DNA of 64,000 bases from Climacium dendroides. Its lineage: Eukaryota > Streptophyta > Bryopsida > Hypnales > Climaciaceae. Position 1 is the first letter of the stretch, and each line of letters begins with the position of its first letter. The DNA lies in NCBI GenBank assembly GCA_950106755.1, contig OX467086.1, positions 10,992,001 to 11,056,000 on the forward strand, in the 5' to 3' direction. Of the stretch, positions 11,925 through 21,940 are shown in pieces. The notes under the pieces were generated by a model. It saw only the letters and a program-made list of their open reading frames with translations, did no database searches and was not told where the DNA came from. The position numbers and the translations under genes were made by a program.

Positions 11925-12790
11925 TCAACAATTCAGAACAAAAAAGTTGACCCTTACCACACTAGCTTCTATTTCACCAAAATACAAGAAATGAGGTTCT
12001 TCATATGGGGCACTAGGAATGTTAACTATAAGAAACCAAAGTTTATTGATGTCAAAAGGAACGGATTTTAGGTGATATTGAAAAAAACAAACCCATGTTT
12101 TTATGTCAACAATGATGTCCAATATAACATCAATGGACATTGTTGTTGACATAAAAACATGTTTTTTTTTTTTTATGTCACCTTTGATGTCACCTAAAAT
12201 CCGTTCCTTTTGATGTCAATCCGTCACGTAAAACAAGGTTTTTCTTATAGTGGTTGGAATTGTGGACAGACTCTTGTCTTCATAATAAGGTTTCCGTTCC
12301 TCAAAATGTTGTTTGATGAGCTTCACTACTTCTTGTAAGGTATCAAACAAGGCACCTTTCCAATTGATTAGGACAAAAATAGTAAATATTTAGTTCAAAG
12401 GATGACAAAGGAAAGATAGTACAATCTTCAAACATGTAAAGCAAGGTACTATGTTACACAAAGATGCTAACAAAATAACTATTAAATGTTCTAATGAGGT
12501 TAGCAACACACCATTAGAATTGAACCACATGAAACATGAAAACCAAAATCATGGAACTAAATCAATTTAAAAGAAAACACTAGATCCCAAAACAATAGCA
12601 AATCTCAGAACTGCACAAATTATTTGGGAGGTCAACCACTGATAAATACCTCAGTATTTGAGAAGTCACCAATTGCTATGATGGCCATATGTTTTGGCCT
12701 ATACCAATGGTGATAGAAATTTTTGACACGAGCTGTTGTGACATTCTTTAGAACTTTCTCTAATCCAATGGTTGTTGGTTCTCATACTGC
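11925..12790 (-). pseudogene. M16 metallopeptidase (insulinase family, PQQL-like) pseudogene fragment
   Basis: Three minus-strand segments in the right order resemble the N-terminal M16 domain of plant PQQL-like zinc proteases. Exon-like 12650-12786 reads IGLEKVLKNV, then NFYHHWY and HMAIIAIGDF. Segment 12253-12333 reads EVVKLIKQHFEERKP. Segment 11940-12023 reads APYEEPHFLYFGEIEASVV. Acceptor and donor-like sites flank the first segment. Breaks: a one-base frameshift in the first segment between the YENQQP and IGLEK parts, a 229-bp CACTA-type MITE splitting the last two segments, and a frame change between those two segments. The zinc-binding HxxEH region was not found. M16 peptidases cleave peptides in plastids, mitochondria or cytosol; this copy cannot make a working enzyme. 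Family call is from motif memory, without a search. Confidence 0.7.
12024..12252. mobile_element. CACTA-type MITE (229 bp) inside the M16 pseudogene
   Basis: The right end reads CTTATAGTG, the reverse complement of CACTATAAG; the left end reads AACTATAAG, one base changed from CACTA. The 3-bp target duplication is GTT on both sides (12021-12023 and 12253-12255), as expected for En/Spm (CACTA) elements. Most of the body is a long foldback: the word GTCAAAAGGAACGGATTTTA near 12051 is mirrored at about 12190-12219, and GTTTTTATGTCAACAATG near 12099 is mirrored after 12135. No ORF. A related CACTA transposase relic lies at about 50.85-52.2 kb. Confidence 0.88.
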
Positions 12791-13388
12791 AAAATTTAAT
12801 ACCAAACAAACCATCAGAACTCCAGTTATCATAAAGTTGTAATGGATATTCAATCTCCAAAGTGGATGTTCAATATGCTTTTCAGCTAAAGACATATTTT
12901 AGATTATCCTTCATTGGTCACATCTATAATATAGGCATTCTTTGCATACAAGCTAATTGTTACAAACAATATCAAATTAGACAACGCAAGTAATATAAGA
13001 AAGACAACACACTCCATAGTAGGCAAATTTGTGAAAGGGATAGTGACCATTGCTATAAGAACAATATCATAGTAAAATGAAAAGACATGCCCTGTTATGG
13101 TGGCATCTAGACCCCTAAATGCAATTCAACTTTTTACAGTAAAAAAAATCAAAGAATTACTGGTCATTGAATAGGAACATGGAAAGAAATGGTACAAAGT
13201 CTCCGAATAAGGCAAATAAATACATAGTCAGACATAATCATCAAAGACAATCGAGTAGTCATACCTCATCACCAACATCCAATGCACTTCTTGAGTGCGA
13301 CCCATTGCATTTCTCTCTCCCTTCAATTCTTCTTATACAACACCCCTTCAACTCAAAAGTGAAACACTAAAACAATGGATTAAAATAA

Positions 13389-13955
13389 TCAACTTATGAA
13401 GACAAAATTTTGTAAAATCGGATCCTGGTCATAAAGATATTTGCCATCTCCAATGTCATCCCCGCACTTTTGGACTAACCATTTCCAGATCTCACCCACG
13501 GAGATGACAAGGTCCCGAATACACCACACCAAGAAAAGTTTCCTCAAGTCACTCACATCCTTCTCCAACATGACTATACGAACGGAATCTGCCATCAGAG
13601 GAGGAACCACTAGAAGCAATGGGGGAAATCTATCATAGAAGGGAGCCCAAACTCCGCCAAAGGGAGTGATAGAGATGAAGAAGCATTTGAAGTCAATATC
13701 AAACTCCACCTACCAATTTCACCACGCCACAAAACAAAACTCATAAGATTGTGAGAAATTTCCATTTACAGCCTAAAGAAGACATTGCGAGTTCAAATTA
13801 TGCTTACCTACTTTCTTTAGAATTGAGAATTTGGCACTCTCACAAGCAATTTTTTGCAAGACCTCTCCACAAGGAACTTCTCTCCTAAATGTGTAATAGA
13901 AAAGCATAGGACTTTTGGCTATAGTAGATGTTTGTGAATGAACCAAAAATATCAA
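13389..13955 (-). pseudogene. Unrecognised exon-like ORF pair, possible gene fragment
   Basis: A minus-strand frame is open from 13709 to 13389 (106 codons) and reads like a protein rather than AT noise: FFISITPFGGVWAPFYDRF, ADSVRIVMLEKDVSDLRKL, GEIWKWLVQKCGDD. Upstream, 13808-13955 holds another open stretch (REVPCGEVLQKIACESAKF) that ends at a good donor (GTAAGC at 13807-13802). An acceptor-like TAG precedes 13709, but the simple join is out of frame. GC is higher than in the surroundings. I do not recognise the family; it could be a decayed gene or a captured fragment. Confidence 0.35.
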
Positions 13956-14109
13956 TGATCAAGAAACCAATCCAACTACAATATTCAAATGAAACCAAAT
14001 TTTCAACAACAACAACTTACACAAATAATCTTCAAATTTAAAATCAACACTCAATATTATTATTATATAAAAATCAAATATATTTCTTCTTAATATCAAT
14101 TCATTAGAT

Positions 14110-14450
14110 GGAATTTGAAGCCTGCAGAGGGCCATTTCAGGCTTATTCCCTTGCTATTCCCTCGCGGCGAGGGAAAAGCCAATTGTTAGGGGAAATTTAA
14201 AAAAAAATAGTTCTTAGAATGCAAAAAAAAATTGAAAAAAAATTTAATTTTTTTTTCCAAAAATGACGTGGCTGGGTCTCGGCCATGTTAGCTTGCTGCG
14301 TTGTCACTGCTCTGTCGCTGCTGTAGTGTGTTCCCTGCCATGATAACTCACGGCCTTCTAAAGGCCTCAAATCCCATCTAATGCATTCTCTATCCAAATA
14401 TATATATCTCTCCCCCATGAATGCTTTCACTCTTGTCTTTATATATCCGT
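14110..14450. other. Isolated GC-richer segment, no gene recognised
   Basis: Between AT-rich flanks, 14120-14180 and 14260-14370 are markedly richer in GC, with a small palindrome CCCTCGCGGCGAGGG near 14159-14173. A minus-strand 77-codon ORF crosses part of it but resembles nothing. Possibly an element inserted from elsewhere or a promoter relic. Confidence 0.3.
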
Positions 14451-14700
14451 TTTTAATTTATTAAACTAAGTTATTAAAAGCAATTTAAAAAAAATAAAAG
14501 TTAATATGGAAGCTAACCTAAAAATAAACACCAATCAAACCTTGAGTTCTAAACGCAAGTTTTTTTTATAAAACCAATTTTTTTTTAATGTAAATGCTTA
14601 TTTTTAACTAATAAACGGTCCACATCATGACAACGGTCTATGGTAGGATTCACCCAAGACCGTCATTATAAGCAATTAAGCATAGTTGAAGGCATCTTTT

Positions 14701-14910
14701 CATAAAAATTATATTTTTTTTTGTGATAGTAGGATTTGAAAGTTATAGTTTATTTTAAAATTAAATTAGAATTTTTAGATATGGCATGTCAATACCCTTA
14801 AATTAGTTTGATTATTTTGTTTGTTTGATACATTGAGATCTAACAATTTGTAAGACATCCGTTAGCGTTTTTGGTACCGCTCAAAAGTTCTTCACTCAAA
14901 AGGTTTGCTA
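14701..14910 (+). repeat. Dispersed direct repeat, copy 2 (partner 47-255)
   Basis: Same orientation and word order as 47-255, including the TTAGATATGGCATGT and GAGATCTAACAA words. It lies just outside the inverted partner of the 3.1-kb repeat, so the CSN1 block is flanked by two kinds of duplicated DNA. Confidence 0.7.
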
Positions 14911-15110
14911 ATCCAAGTAACATAGGCTTGGATCACTTTACAATTGGCTTGTGATTTTAATTTTTCAAATTGGCGAATTAAATATAATAAGACAAAATCT
15001 AGAAGTAGTTCTCTTTCTTATACTATAAATTCTTTTTTGGATTCAAATTTTTCCCAAATTTTGTGAAAAATAATTCGTTTTATGTCTAAAAGTAATCCCT
15101 CTATCCATTA

Positions 15111-15610
15111 AGATGCCATGTTGGGTTCTCCAGCAAATTCTAGGATGAATGCTTAGGAAAATAATTGAAACGTATTTATTTTGACAAAATAGAGAGCTCT
15201 CATCAATAGTCATGACTTTGAACGTATGGTACAATACAATATGTTGAATGTGTAGACACTCTGATTTTTAACCTGATAGAGCTGTGAAATCCATATTTTG
15301 GATGATGCACAAGAATGCTTTCAGTTGGGATACTATGATTTTAGTTGTCCTAATAACTTTCCATTCATCCTAAGTAATACTCTAAAAGATAGCCTTCTTC
15401 ATAACCAAGTTGATAAAATTGAGGTAATATGTTTGGACAAATAATAGAAAATGTGCAAAAATTTTAAAAAATGAATTCAAGCATTATTGTAGAATGATTC
15501 AACCTTTAAAGTCATGTTATGTTGGTAATTGTCTTAGATGCTTGTTGTGGATAAAATGTCTCCATTACTTCTATAGAATGGTTGAAAATTTTGAAGCTCT
15601 TTTGTCTTTT
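15111..15610 (-). repeat. 500-bp repeat, inverted partner of 3068-3565
   Basis: Reverse complement of the 3068-3565 copy, ending at 15610 with TTTTGTCTTTT. See the partner entry for shared landmarks. No coding function is evident. Confidence 0.75.
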
Positions 15611-16024
15611 AATGTAATGTGACTAATCGGATTACAGATTCGTTGGTTGTGAACACTGACTTTATCAAATAAAAACCATAACCCTGACATGTAAGTTACG
15701 GAAATTAGCGAGCTCAGTCATAGATTTGAATTCATAAGGCATTCTTACCTGACTTGCAATGAGATGAGCATTAGGATGTCATTAAAGAAGTTGCCCATTC
15801 ATTGGACACGAAGAGGAGTGGCCATGCTCTACAATATATGTACAAATCAACAACAAAATGTCAATTTGCAGTCCCTGGCGTAGAAGCGCCTCAAATAATC
15901 TCACAAATAATTTGAACCACAGTTCTTACTTTACTTGTGTCAAAAAAATTGAAAAAGAAAATCATCTTCCAACAGTTCCCTTTATTAGTGTGTAGAGGGA
16001 GAGTTGGGAGGTAAGCTTTTCAAC

Positions 16025-16290
16025 TTTGATAAGTTTTGAGTGAGAAATGAAGCTCACTATATACACATCCGGTGGTAGGAGGTAGAACAAACAATGTGGG
16101 ATAAGTAGAATTAGAGTAAGCTCAACACTCATAGTTAATTCAAAGTTCATTCTATTATGCCTACTTTTGAATTAACTATGAGTGTTGAGCTCCTACTTAC
16201 TTTAATTTTAGTTATCCCACATTGTTTGTTCTACCTTTTACGACACCATGTGTATATAGTGAACTTCTCTTCATCCATACAAATCAAAAT
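16025..16290. mobile_element. Foldback MITE with about 110-bp arms
   Basis: 16082-16145 and 16168-16235 are near-perfect inverted repeats (GTAGAACAAACAATGTGGGA against TCCCACATTGTTTGTTCTAC; AACTATGAGTGTTGAGCTC against its mirror). Weaker pairing extends outward to about 16027 and 16286 (CACTATATACACAT mirrored). The central loop is about 22 bp. One arm shares a module with 27.95 kb and 57.2 kb (TTATCCCACATTGTTTGTTCTACC-like). No ORF; target duplication not resolved. Confidence 0.75.
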
Positions 16291-16389
16291 AAGTTGGGAG
16301 TGCTTTTGAAACAACATGAGGTAATGCATTGAAAGATAAATTTTTTGTAAATTTTATTCCAAATCCTTCAAATTGTTTTCATTTAATAT

Positions 16390-16980
16390 CCATTAAGCGC
16401 CCCGGCTTGGCGTGTCAGCCATGGGGTAGAGTCCTACTCTCCAAATGCACTCGCCAAGGCTGCACTTGGTGCCCCTACTTGAAGTGCAGCTGTGGTGATG
16501 CTCTGAACTACTGACGTTTTCTACGATGAGCGACCTCACCTGAGCACCAGCTCAGCACCCACGCAGGCTCGGCAAATATGCTAATGTTCATGTGGGAATC
16601 CTCCCTCCACTTTTACTTGTTCCTATCCTAATATTGCTGATATAATGACTGGTGGGAACAGACCCTTAGACAGAGAGATTTTTTTAGTTTAGTTCTTCAT
16701 TCAACCTATTTCATCAACCTAGTTGGTAACCTAGTTAGATCTCAATAAACAAACTCAAAGTAACCAACTCACAAATTTCTTAGAATTTGTGTGGAAAACG
16801 GATTCTTAATCTAAACACATGTTTAAACAGAAATTTTGAACTTCACGAACCAATTCTCCCAACAATTTCTATCTCAAAATTGTAGTAGAAAGCAAAATAT
16901 CAACGAATGACTGGATGATACAGATGAATATATTATATTTTTACTTCATCATCAAACACTAGAATGTTGAAACATACTCA
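16390..16980. other. GC-richer patch, then intergenic DNA downstream of annexin
   Basis: 16395-16580 is distinctly GC-rich (for example AAGCGCCCCGGCTTGG) with no recognised ORF, RNA or inverted ends. The rest, to the annexin 3' region, shows nothing. Confidence 0.3.
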
Positions 16981-17351
16981 CACTCGCCACTATAAATGTA
17001 GCGTTTTATTTTTTAAAACCAAATCACTCAATTCTGAATCACACAAAGGTCGATCGAATACTCTACAGTGCACCTTGGTGTCGATATAGTCGACAATACT
17101 CTTGATGTGATCAATTGTAACTCTGGGAGAGAGTGAGTCCGTCATGTACATTCCAGTCAAGCTCTTCAACTGGAATCTATGGTCCGTTGATGCCTTCAAA
17201 AGCAAAGTCAAATAAGTACTTCTAATACTACCTTCCTCAAAAAGTACCGCGAGACTAAGCAATTCTATTGACTAGAAATAAGAACCTCTTTTCGCCCAAG
17301 ACAAAGATAGAGATACATGAACATTACATTTGTACATCATTTGCCACAAGG

Positions 17352-20300
17352 TTAAATCCCTCTCACGACAGAGAGAAGGAAGTGTTGGTAATCTCCAGAA
17401 GTCTCACTTGCAATCACTTGCTCAAGAGGTTTATTAGTCAAGGCTAGAAACTCCTGTTTGATGTAGTACATATCGAACTCAGCGCGTGTGGTAATGACTC
17501 GTATCAAATCGTCATCCTTCGTGCCCATACCTTTCATTGCATCAACCAGCTCCTGCATATGAATAATAAAACTCAGTAACATCATTTGTTCTACGTAGCG
17601 TCATCCATGATTTTAATGTAACATCAAAATTTTGGTGTGATGAAGTAAATTTGTCCCACCTTCAAGCTTTTCAATGAATAGTCACTTGAGCAACAAGTGG
17701 CCAGTCAATGAGTGGCAAACTCAAAATCCAAAGCTTAGTCCTTCAATAGGTACACTAACACATGATGCTCATAGTGAATCAAAGGCCTACAAAATAGTGT
17801 AGCATACACAATTTAGAGGAAAAGGTGTAGTGATAGCATTGTGTGAAAGAGCCCAAACAAACTAAGCCCATAAAGCGACACATTGCTCTCTTGGGTTTGC
17901 CTTCCCTCTTTTGTTTGATTCATACAAATGGAAGAAGAGTCATACCTGGGCAAAGTATCTGGCAGGATAACAAGTGCTCTGAACCACAGCAAGAAGTGCG
18001 TTTTCAAAACGTCCAGATGTCTCCTTCTTTATCGCCTGTGCCATAAGAAGAAACGTTTAAGGACCGGACACTTTGAATCGCTGCTTACAAGTACCACATT
18101 AATATTAGTGAAGTTCTCTCTCATCTAGGGGTGTCAAAAGGGGAAGCTTTCGGTTCCTACGGTAGAGGCGAATCCGTCCTGGACTCCTCGGAGAGGCAAG
18201 TATATTGGAGAAAAGAATTTGGGCTCAAAATCGTGCAGTGCCAATTTGAGAACAAATTTGGAAAGAAAAGTGGTAGCACCCCTATTCGTATACATAATTT
18301 ACGGGCGTAAGACCTCACAATTTCTGCTTCATAATTCCTGATTTCCGCATTTCGATTTGTAGGTTTGTCATCAAATTGAAGACAACCAAATTTCTTCTTT
18401 CTCCCTAGTAGAGCTTTGGAACACTATTCTCGAAGTCCCTTCTGCAGTAACCCTACTTCAGACACCCTCTATTATACCAAACCTTTCTAACTCTGAACCC
18501 AAGACCAAATCACTATAAGAATATGAAATACTGACTTAATAAACAGATCATCGAAAGTCTACTTCTACTATCCATAATTCATGGAATTAGTTGGAAAATC
18601 AACCTTCTCAAAATCACGGCGAAAAGTTTGCCGGTAGTATTGCAATGTCATGTTCAACTGCGCTGGGCTGCGTGTCGTCAGAATGTGTATGATGACGTCT
18701 TCATTTGTGCCTACTCGGGATTCGCCAGCCTGGTACAAGGCCTCAGCATCCGCTAAAGCTAAGTTGGGGTCCACAGCAAGAGTCTCCGAGCGGACTCCTC
18801 GCACAAGTGACAACAGTAACTGCAGTGGAAATATTAGTACACAAAATGGCTTGTTAAAAATTTCACCGCAAAGATGTTAATAGTGCACATGACTTTTGAA
18901 AAATGTGTATTACGCACATATTCTTGTCAAGAAGTTCTTGCACCAAAACGATCATCAAAGATCTTTGGAAAGCCCGGGTGAGCAGCCTCTAGCTCTAATG
19001 ATCATATACAACTCGCAATGGATGTAATATTGAAGATTATATATACTGTATGTGGAATAGGATATAAAGCAGGAAAAAATGCACATGACTTTGTTCACTT
19101 TCGAGAAAAATTATATTGTTGATCAACAACTTTGCTCGATGGGCGTGTGAAGTACATGAACAGGACTAATGTTCACTCTGGGTTCTGACTTACAATTTAG
19201 CAGAATGTGACAATATGTACATGATCATGCCTCATCTAAGAACTACACTACAAAGAAAGGGACATTCTCATCCAGACACTCACCTTTCTGTAATCTCCCG
19301 ACGTATCACCATCAATTTGCCGCTCCAGGGGTTGTTGATACATCGAATGATAAGCTTGCCTGATTTCATAAATCTGTGATGGAGTCCGGGTGCAGATGAT
19401 GCCAATCAATGCCCGATCCTTGGTGCCCAACCCCTGCGTTGACTCGTATACCAATATCGCATCCCTTTGTGCAGGCCCCATCATCCATAAACGGATCGCT
19501 GTCTACAAGATGCAACAAAATAAACTGAAGTTCCAACAAATATGGTCCTTTCAGTAAAAATGGCTTGTTTTAGAACGCCAAAATTTAAGAATTCAAGTAC
19601 ACCGAGCTCTCAAAACTACAACCACAACTGGAATAGATAATGTCTGAAGTTCCAGATAGGCATCTGAAAAAGTACCCATTTCTTGAACTTCGCTAGTTTT
19701 GCAAATACAGCGATCAATGTACCATCTACCGGTATAGCAACCCCCTTTTTAAGAATCAATTAAGTAAAACGGTTATTGCCAAACATCTTAACCCAAAAGG
19801 TCAAAATCGGCGGCTTCCATGTCTATGGTAGTTGAAATAGATCATTATTAAACCTTCACAGAAGGTAACAAAATGTAGCAACAGAAAGAAGAAACCACAC
19901 CTATATTTTTCAACAATTGAAATATTTTTTGAAAGTTACAATAATTGATCATTAATTTTTGAAGCGGACTTCTTATTGCTAGCTTGGGCACTTAAGGATT
20001 GAGTTATGGTCGTCACAAAGGAAAACAGTGTACAGATTGGGTCACTTATGTCATGAAAAAAGTTTCAATTCATCCTCATAGACGCCTTTGCAAATGGGTG
20101 ACGTAACTACCTCCAGTTTGCCGTGAAGCTCAGATTTGAGGCGTTTGTGAATGCTCTCTCCATATTGTGCGTTGTATGCATCCGCTATTGCAACACGCTG
20201 TAATTGAGTCCTGTGCGCAAGGATTTGGATAACTTTCTTCTCGTCACAGCCGAAACCTGTCAAAAGTGCAATTCATGACCATTTTAAGTTGCGTGAATGA

Positions 20301-21709
20301 CCAAGATTGAAACAACTACCTCGAATCAGAACTTTGCTGTGTCTTCATAACCCTTTGAAAAATTGTCCAGTCTAGAGTTCGACTGACTGTTATCAGACTA
20401 GCAGGATCTAATCTATGAACAAGATTTTAGGCTATCGATTAATTCCTGAAGGACTAAGGATTCATGGTTTTATATGACCATTTTCATTTCTCATGTTATG
20501 AAAATTATAATTCAGATTGGGTCAAATTTTAAATCACCAAAATCAATGAAGAACATTGCATGTGTACGTCAAAAAACAAAACGAAAGTAATCCTCATATG
20601 ACTCACTCAAAAGTGCCCCAAAGAACATCAGACTAGCTGGAAGAGTACAAACCTTTGAATGCCTTATAGAGGCCACGAACGTCCTCCGCCATGTTGAGAT
20701 ACGGCGGCACTGTTACGGTAGACATTGCCTCCTATGAAAGGATTCAGAGTATGCTCCAATGATGTTAAAATCGTTCAAAACAAATGAGCACTTAAACAAA
20801 CTGTAGCAAGAAAATGATAACGCTAAATAAAGAATCTTTCACAGAACTCTACATGAAGGGCATGTTCACTATTGCAACCCCAGGATAACACAATTGGCTT
20901 GAAACTGATTAGGTATCGAGACTGGGCTTTGAGATCAAACATACTACATGTACAACACAGCAGTTAGAAATCAAAAATTGAGGAAGAGCGGTCTTTCTAC
21001 AAAATTCTGAAGTTTCAAAATACTAACCAGACAGCAATTCTCTTACACTTGTAACACATCAAAGTACTAACAATCACAGCAACAGTCGGTAACAGAATTT
21101 GAAGTTCAGAAATTTTCTCTTGTAAGATCACCATAAACAAAATAGTGAAATGTTTAAGAAAAGAAGATAACGGGAGAAAATAAAACTCAAACACCACGTC
21201 AATGAAACTCACCTTACAATTTGATTCCAAGTCGGGATGACGAGCAAGCAAACTAGGGATCTGTTGTAAAGCCACTTGAAAAACAGAGAAATTCCAAGCA
21301 GGAGTTAAAATTTTCAAGCTCTTTCAGAAAAAACGAATCTCCCACAATGAACAATCGGCAACAACGACAACAATTTAGGGCTGCTTGAAGGTCACGTCCA
21401 ATTTCGGTTCCAAGTGTAAGAGAAGTGTTAAGTACGCCAGCTCTGTGCAACACATACAGTCAGTCCACGAAATTAGCAACAACGGAGAAGAAGAAACTCA
21501 TCAATTTCGGGCTACAAGAATGCAACACCAATCGCCACTGCTGGAAATTCGGCTTCACCGCAAACAGTGCAGCAGATTCTTTTCATCCATTTGTAGGAAG
21601 CCTTGTCCATGTTTTCTCTGCTGTTCTTAAAAATTGTCCTTAGAAATACAAATTGGCCTGCAAAAAGCTTACCCAGTTTGACTGAGTCGGCATCTTGTTG
21701 CGTGACCAT
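17352..21709 (-). CDS. Plant-type annexin, eight-exon model (349 aa; core 314 aa)
   Basis: Core exons (descending): 20725-20653, 20256-20111, 19502-19284, 18819-18604, 18035-17946, 17552-17352, all GT-AG and in frame, giving 314 aa, the normal plant annexin length. Four annexin repeats are visible: GFGCDEKKVIQILAHRTQLQR (R1), GLGTKDRALIGIICTRTPSQ (R2), RVGTNEDVIIHILTTRSPAQ (R3), GMGTKDDDLIRVITTRAEFD (R4). The type II calcium signature GxGT plus a distal acid is kept in R2 and R4; R1 has Cys in place of Thr; R3 lacks the first Gly. The His often discussed in plant annexins is present (ILAHR). Annexins bind acidic membranes in a calcium-dependent way. Upstream, exons 21709-21673 and 21274-21213, plus GAGGCA before the core ATG (exon extended to 20731), join in frame and add 35 residues beginning MVTQQDADSVKL. 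The core start at 20725 fits the family better, so the extension may be alternative. Confidence 0.93.
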
Positions 21710-21940
21710 TGAAACAGCTATAGAGAAGCCAAGAGGAGTAAGCTGTAAAGTTGATGACTGGTGAGCAAACTTACGGTATTACTCACTGTAGAAGGTGGGA
21801 CGTCACTAATGAGGGCAGCTATCGCACTTAAATTCTTAGGCCTAAATTAATCGCTAAGCCCTAAGGCCTAAAAACCCCTAAACCCTAATTCTGCTCTGCC
21901 ATCTTCATCTTCATCTTCATCTTCATATGCGTGCATTCGA
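21710..21940. promoter_or_regulatory. Possible divergent promoter with telobox, upstream of annexin
   Basis: A perfect telobox AAACCCTAA lies at 21880-21888. GACGTCAC, an ACGT-core bZIP-type site, lies near 21800. A further telobox-like GGTTTAGGGTTTTTAGGG occurs downstream at about 22337. Acceptor-like CTATAG just before the annexin-extension exon and donor-like GTAAGT near 21770 suggest a 5' UTR intron on the minus strand. On the plus side, the exon-like unit starts near 21941. Teloboxes are typical of promoters of housekeeping plant genes. Divergent activity is inferred. Confidence 0.4.

Noticed and set aside
16990..17262. 90-codon minus ORF just downstream of annexin
   Set aside because: Lies in the 3' region after the annexin stop; no annexin repeat or other family features.
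21015..21317. 100-codon minus ORF starting at 21317 as an annexin start
   Set aside because: The first codon is TTG, not ATG, with a stop just upstream; only its 21274-21213 part is used, as an exon joined to the ATG at 21709.
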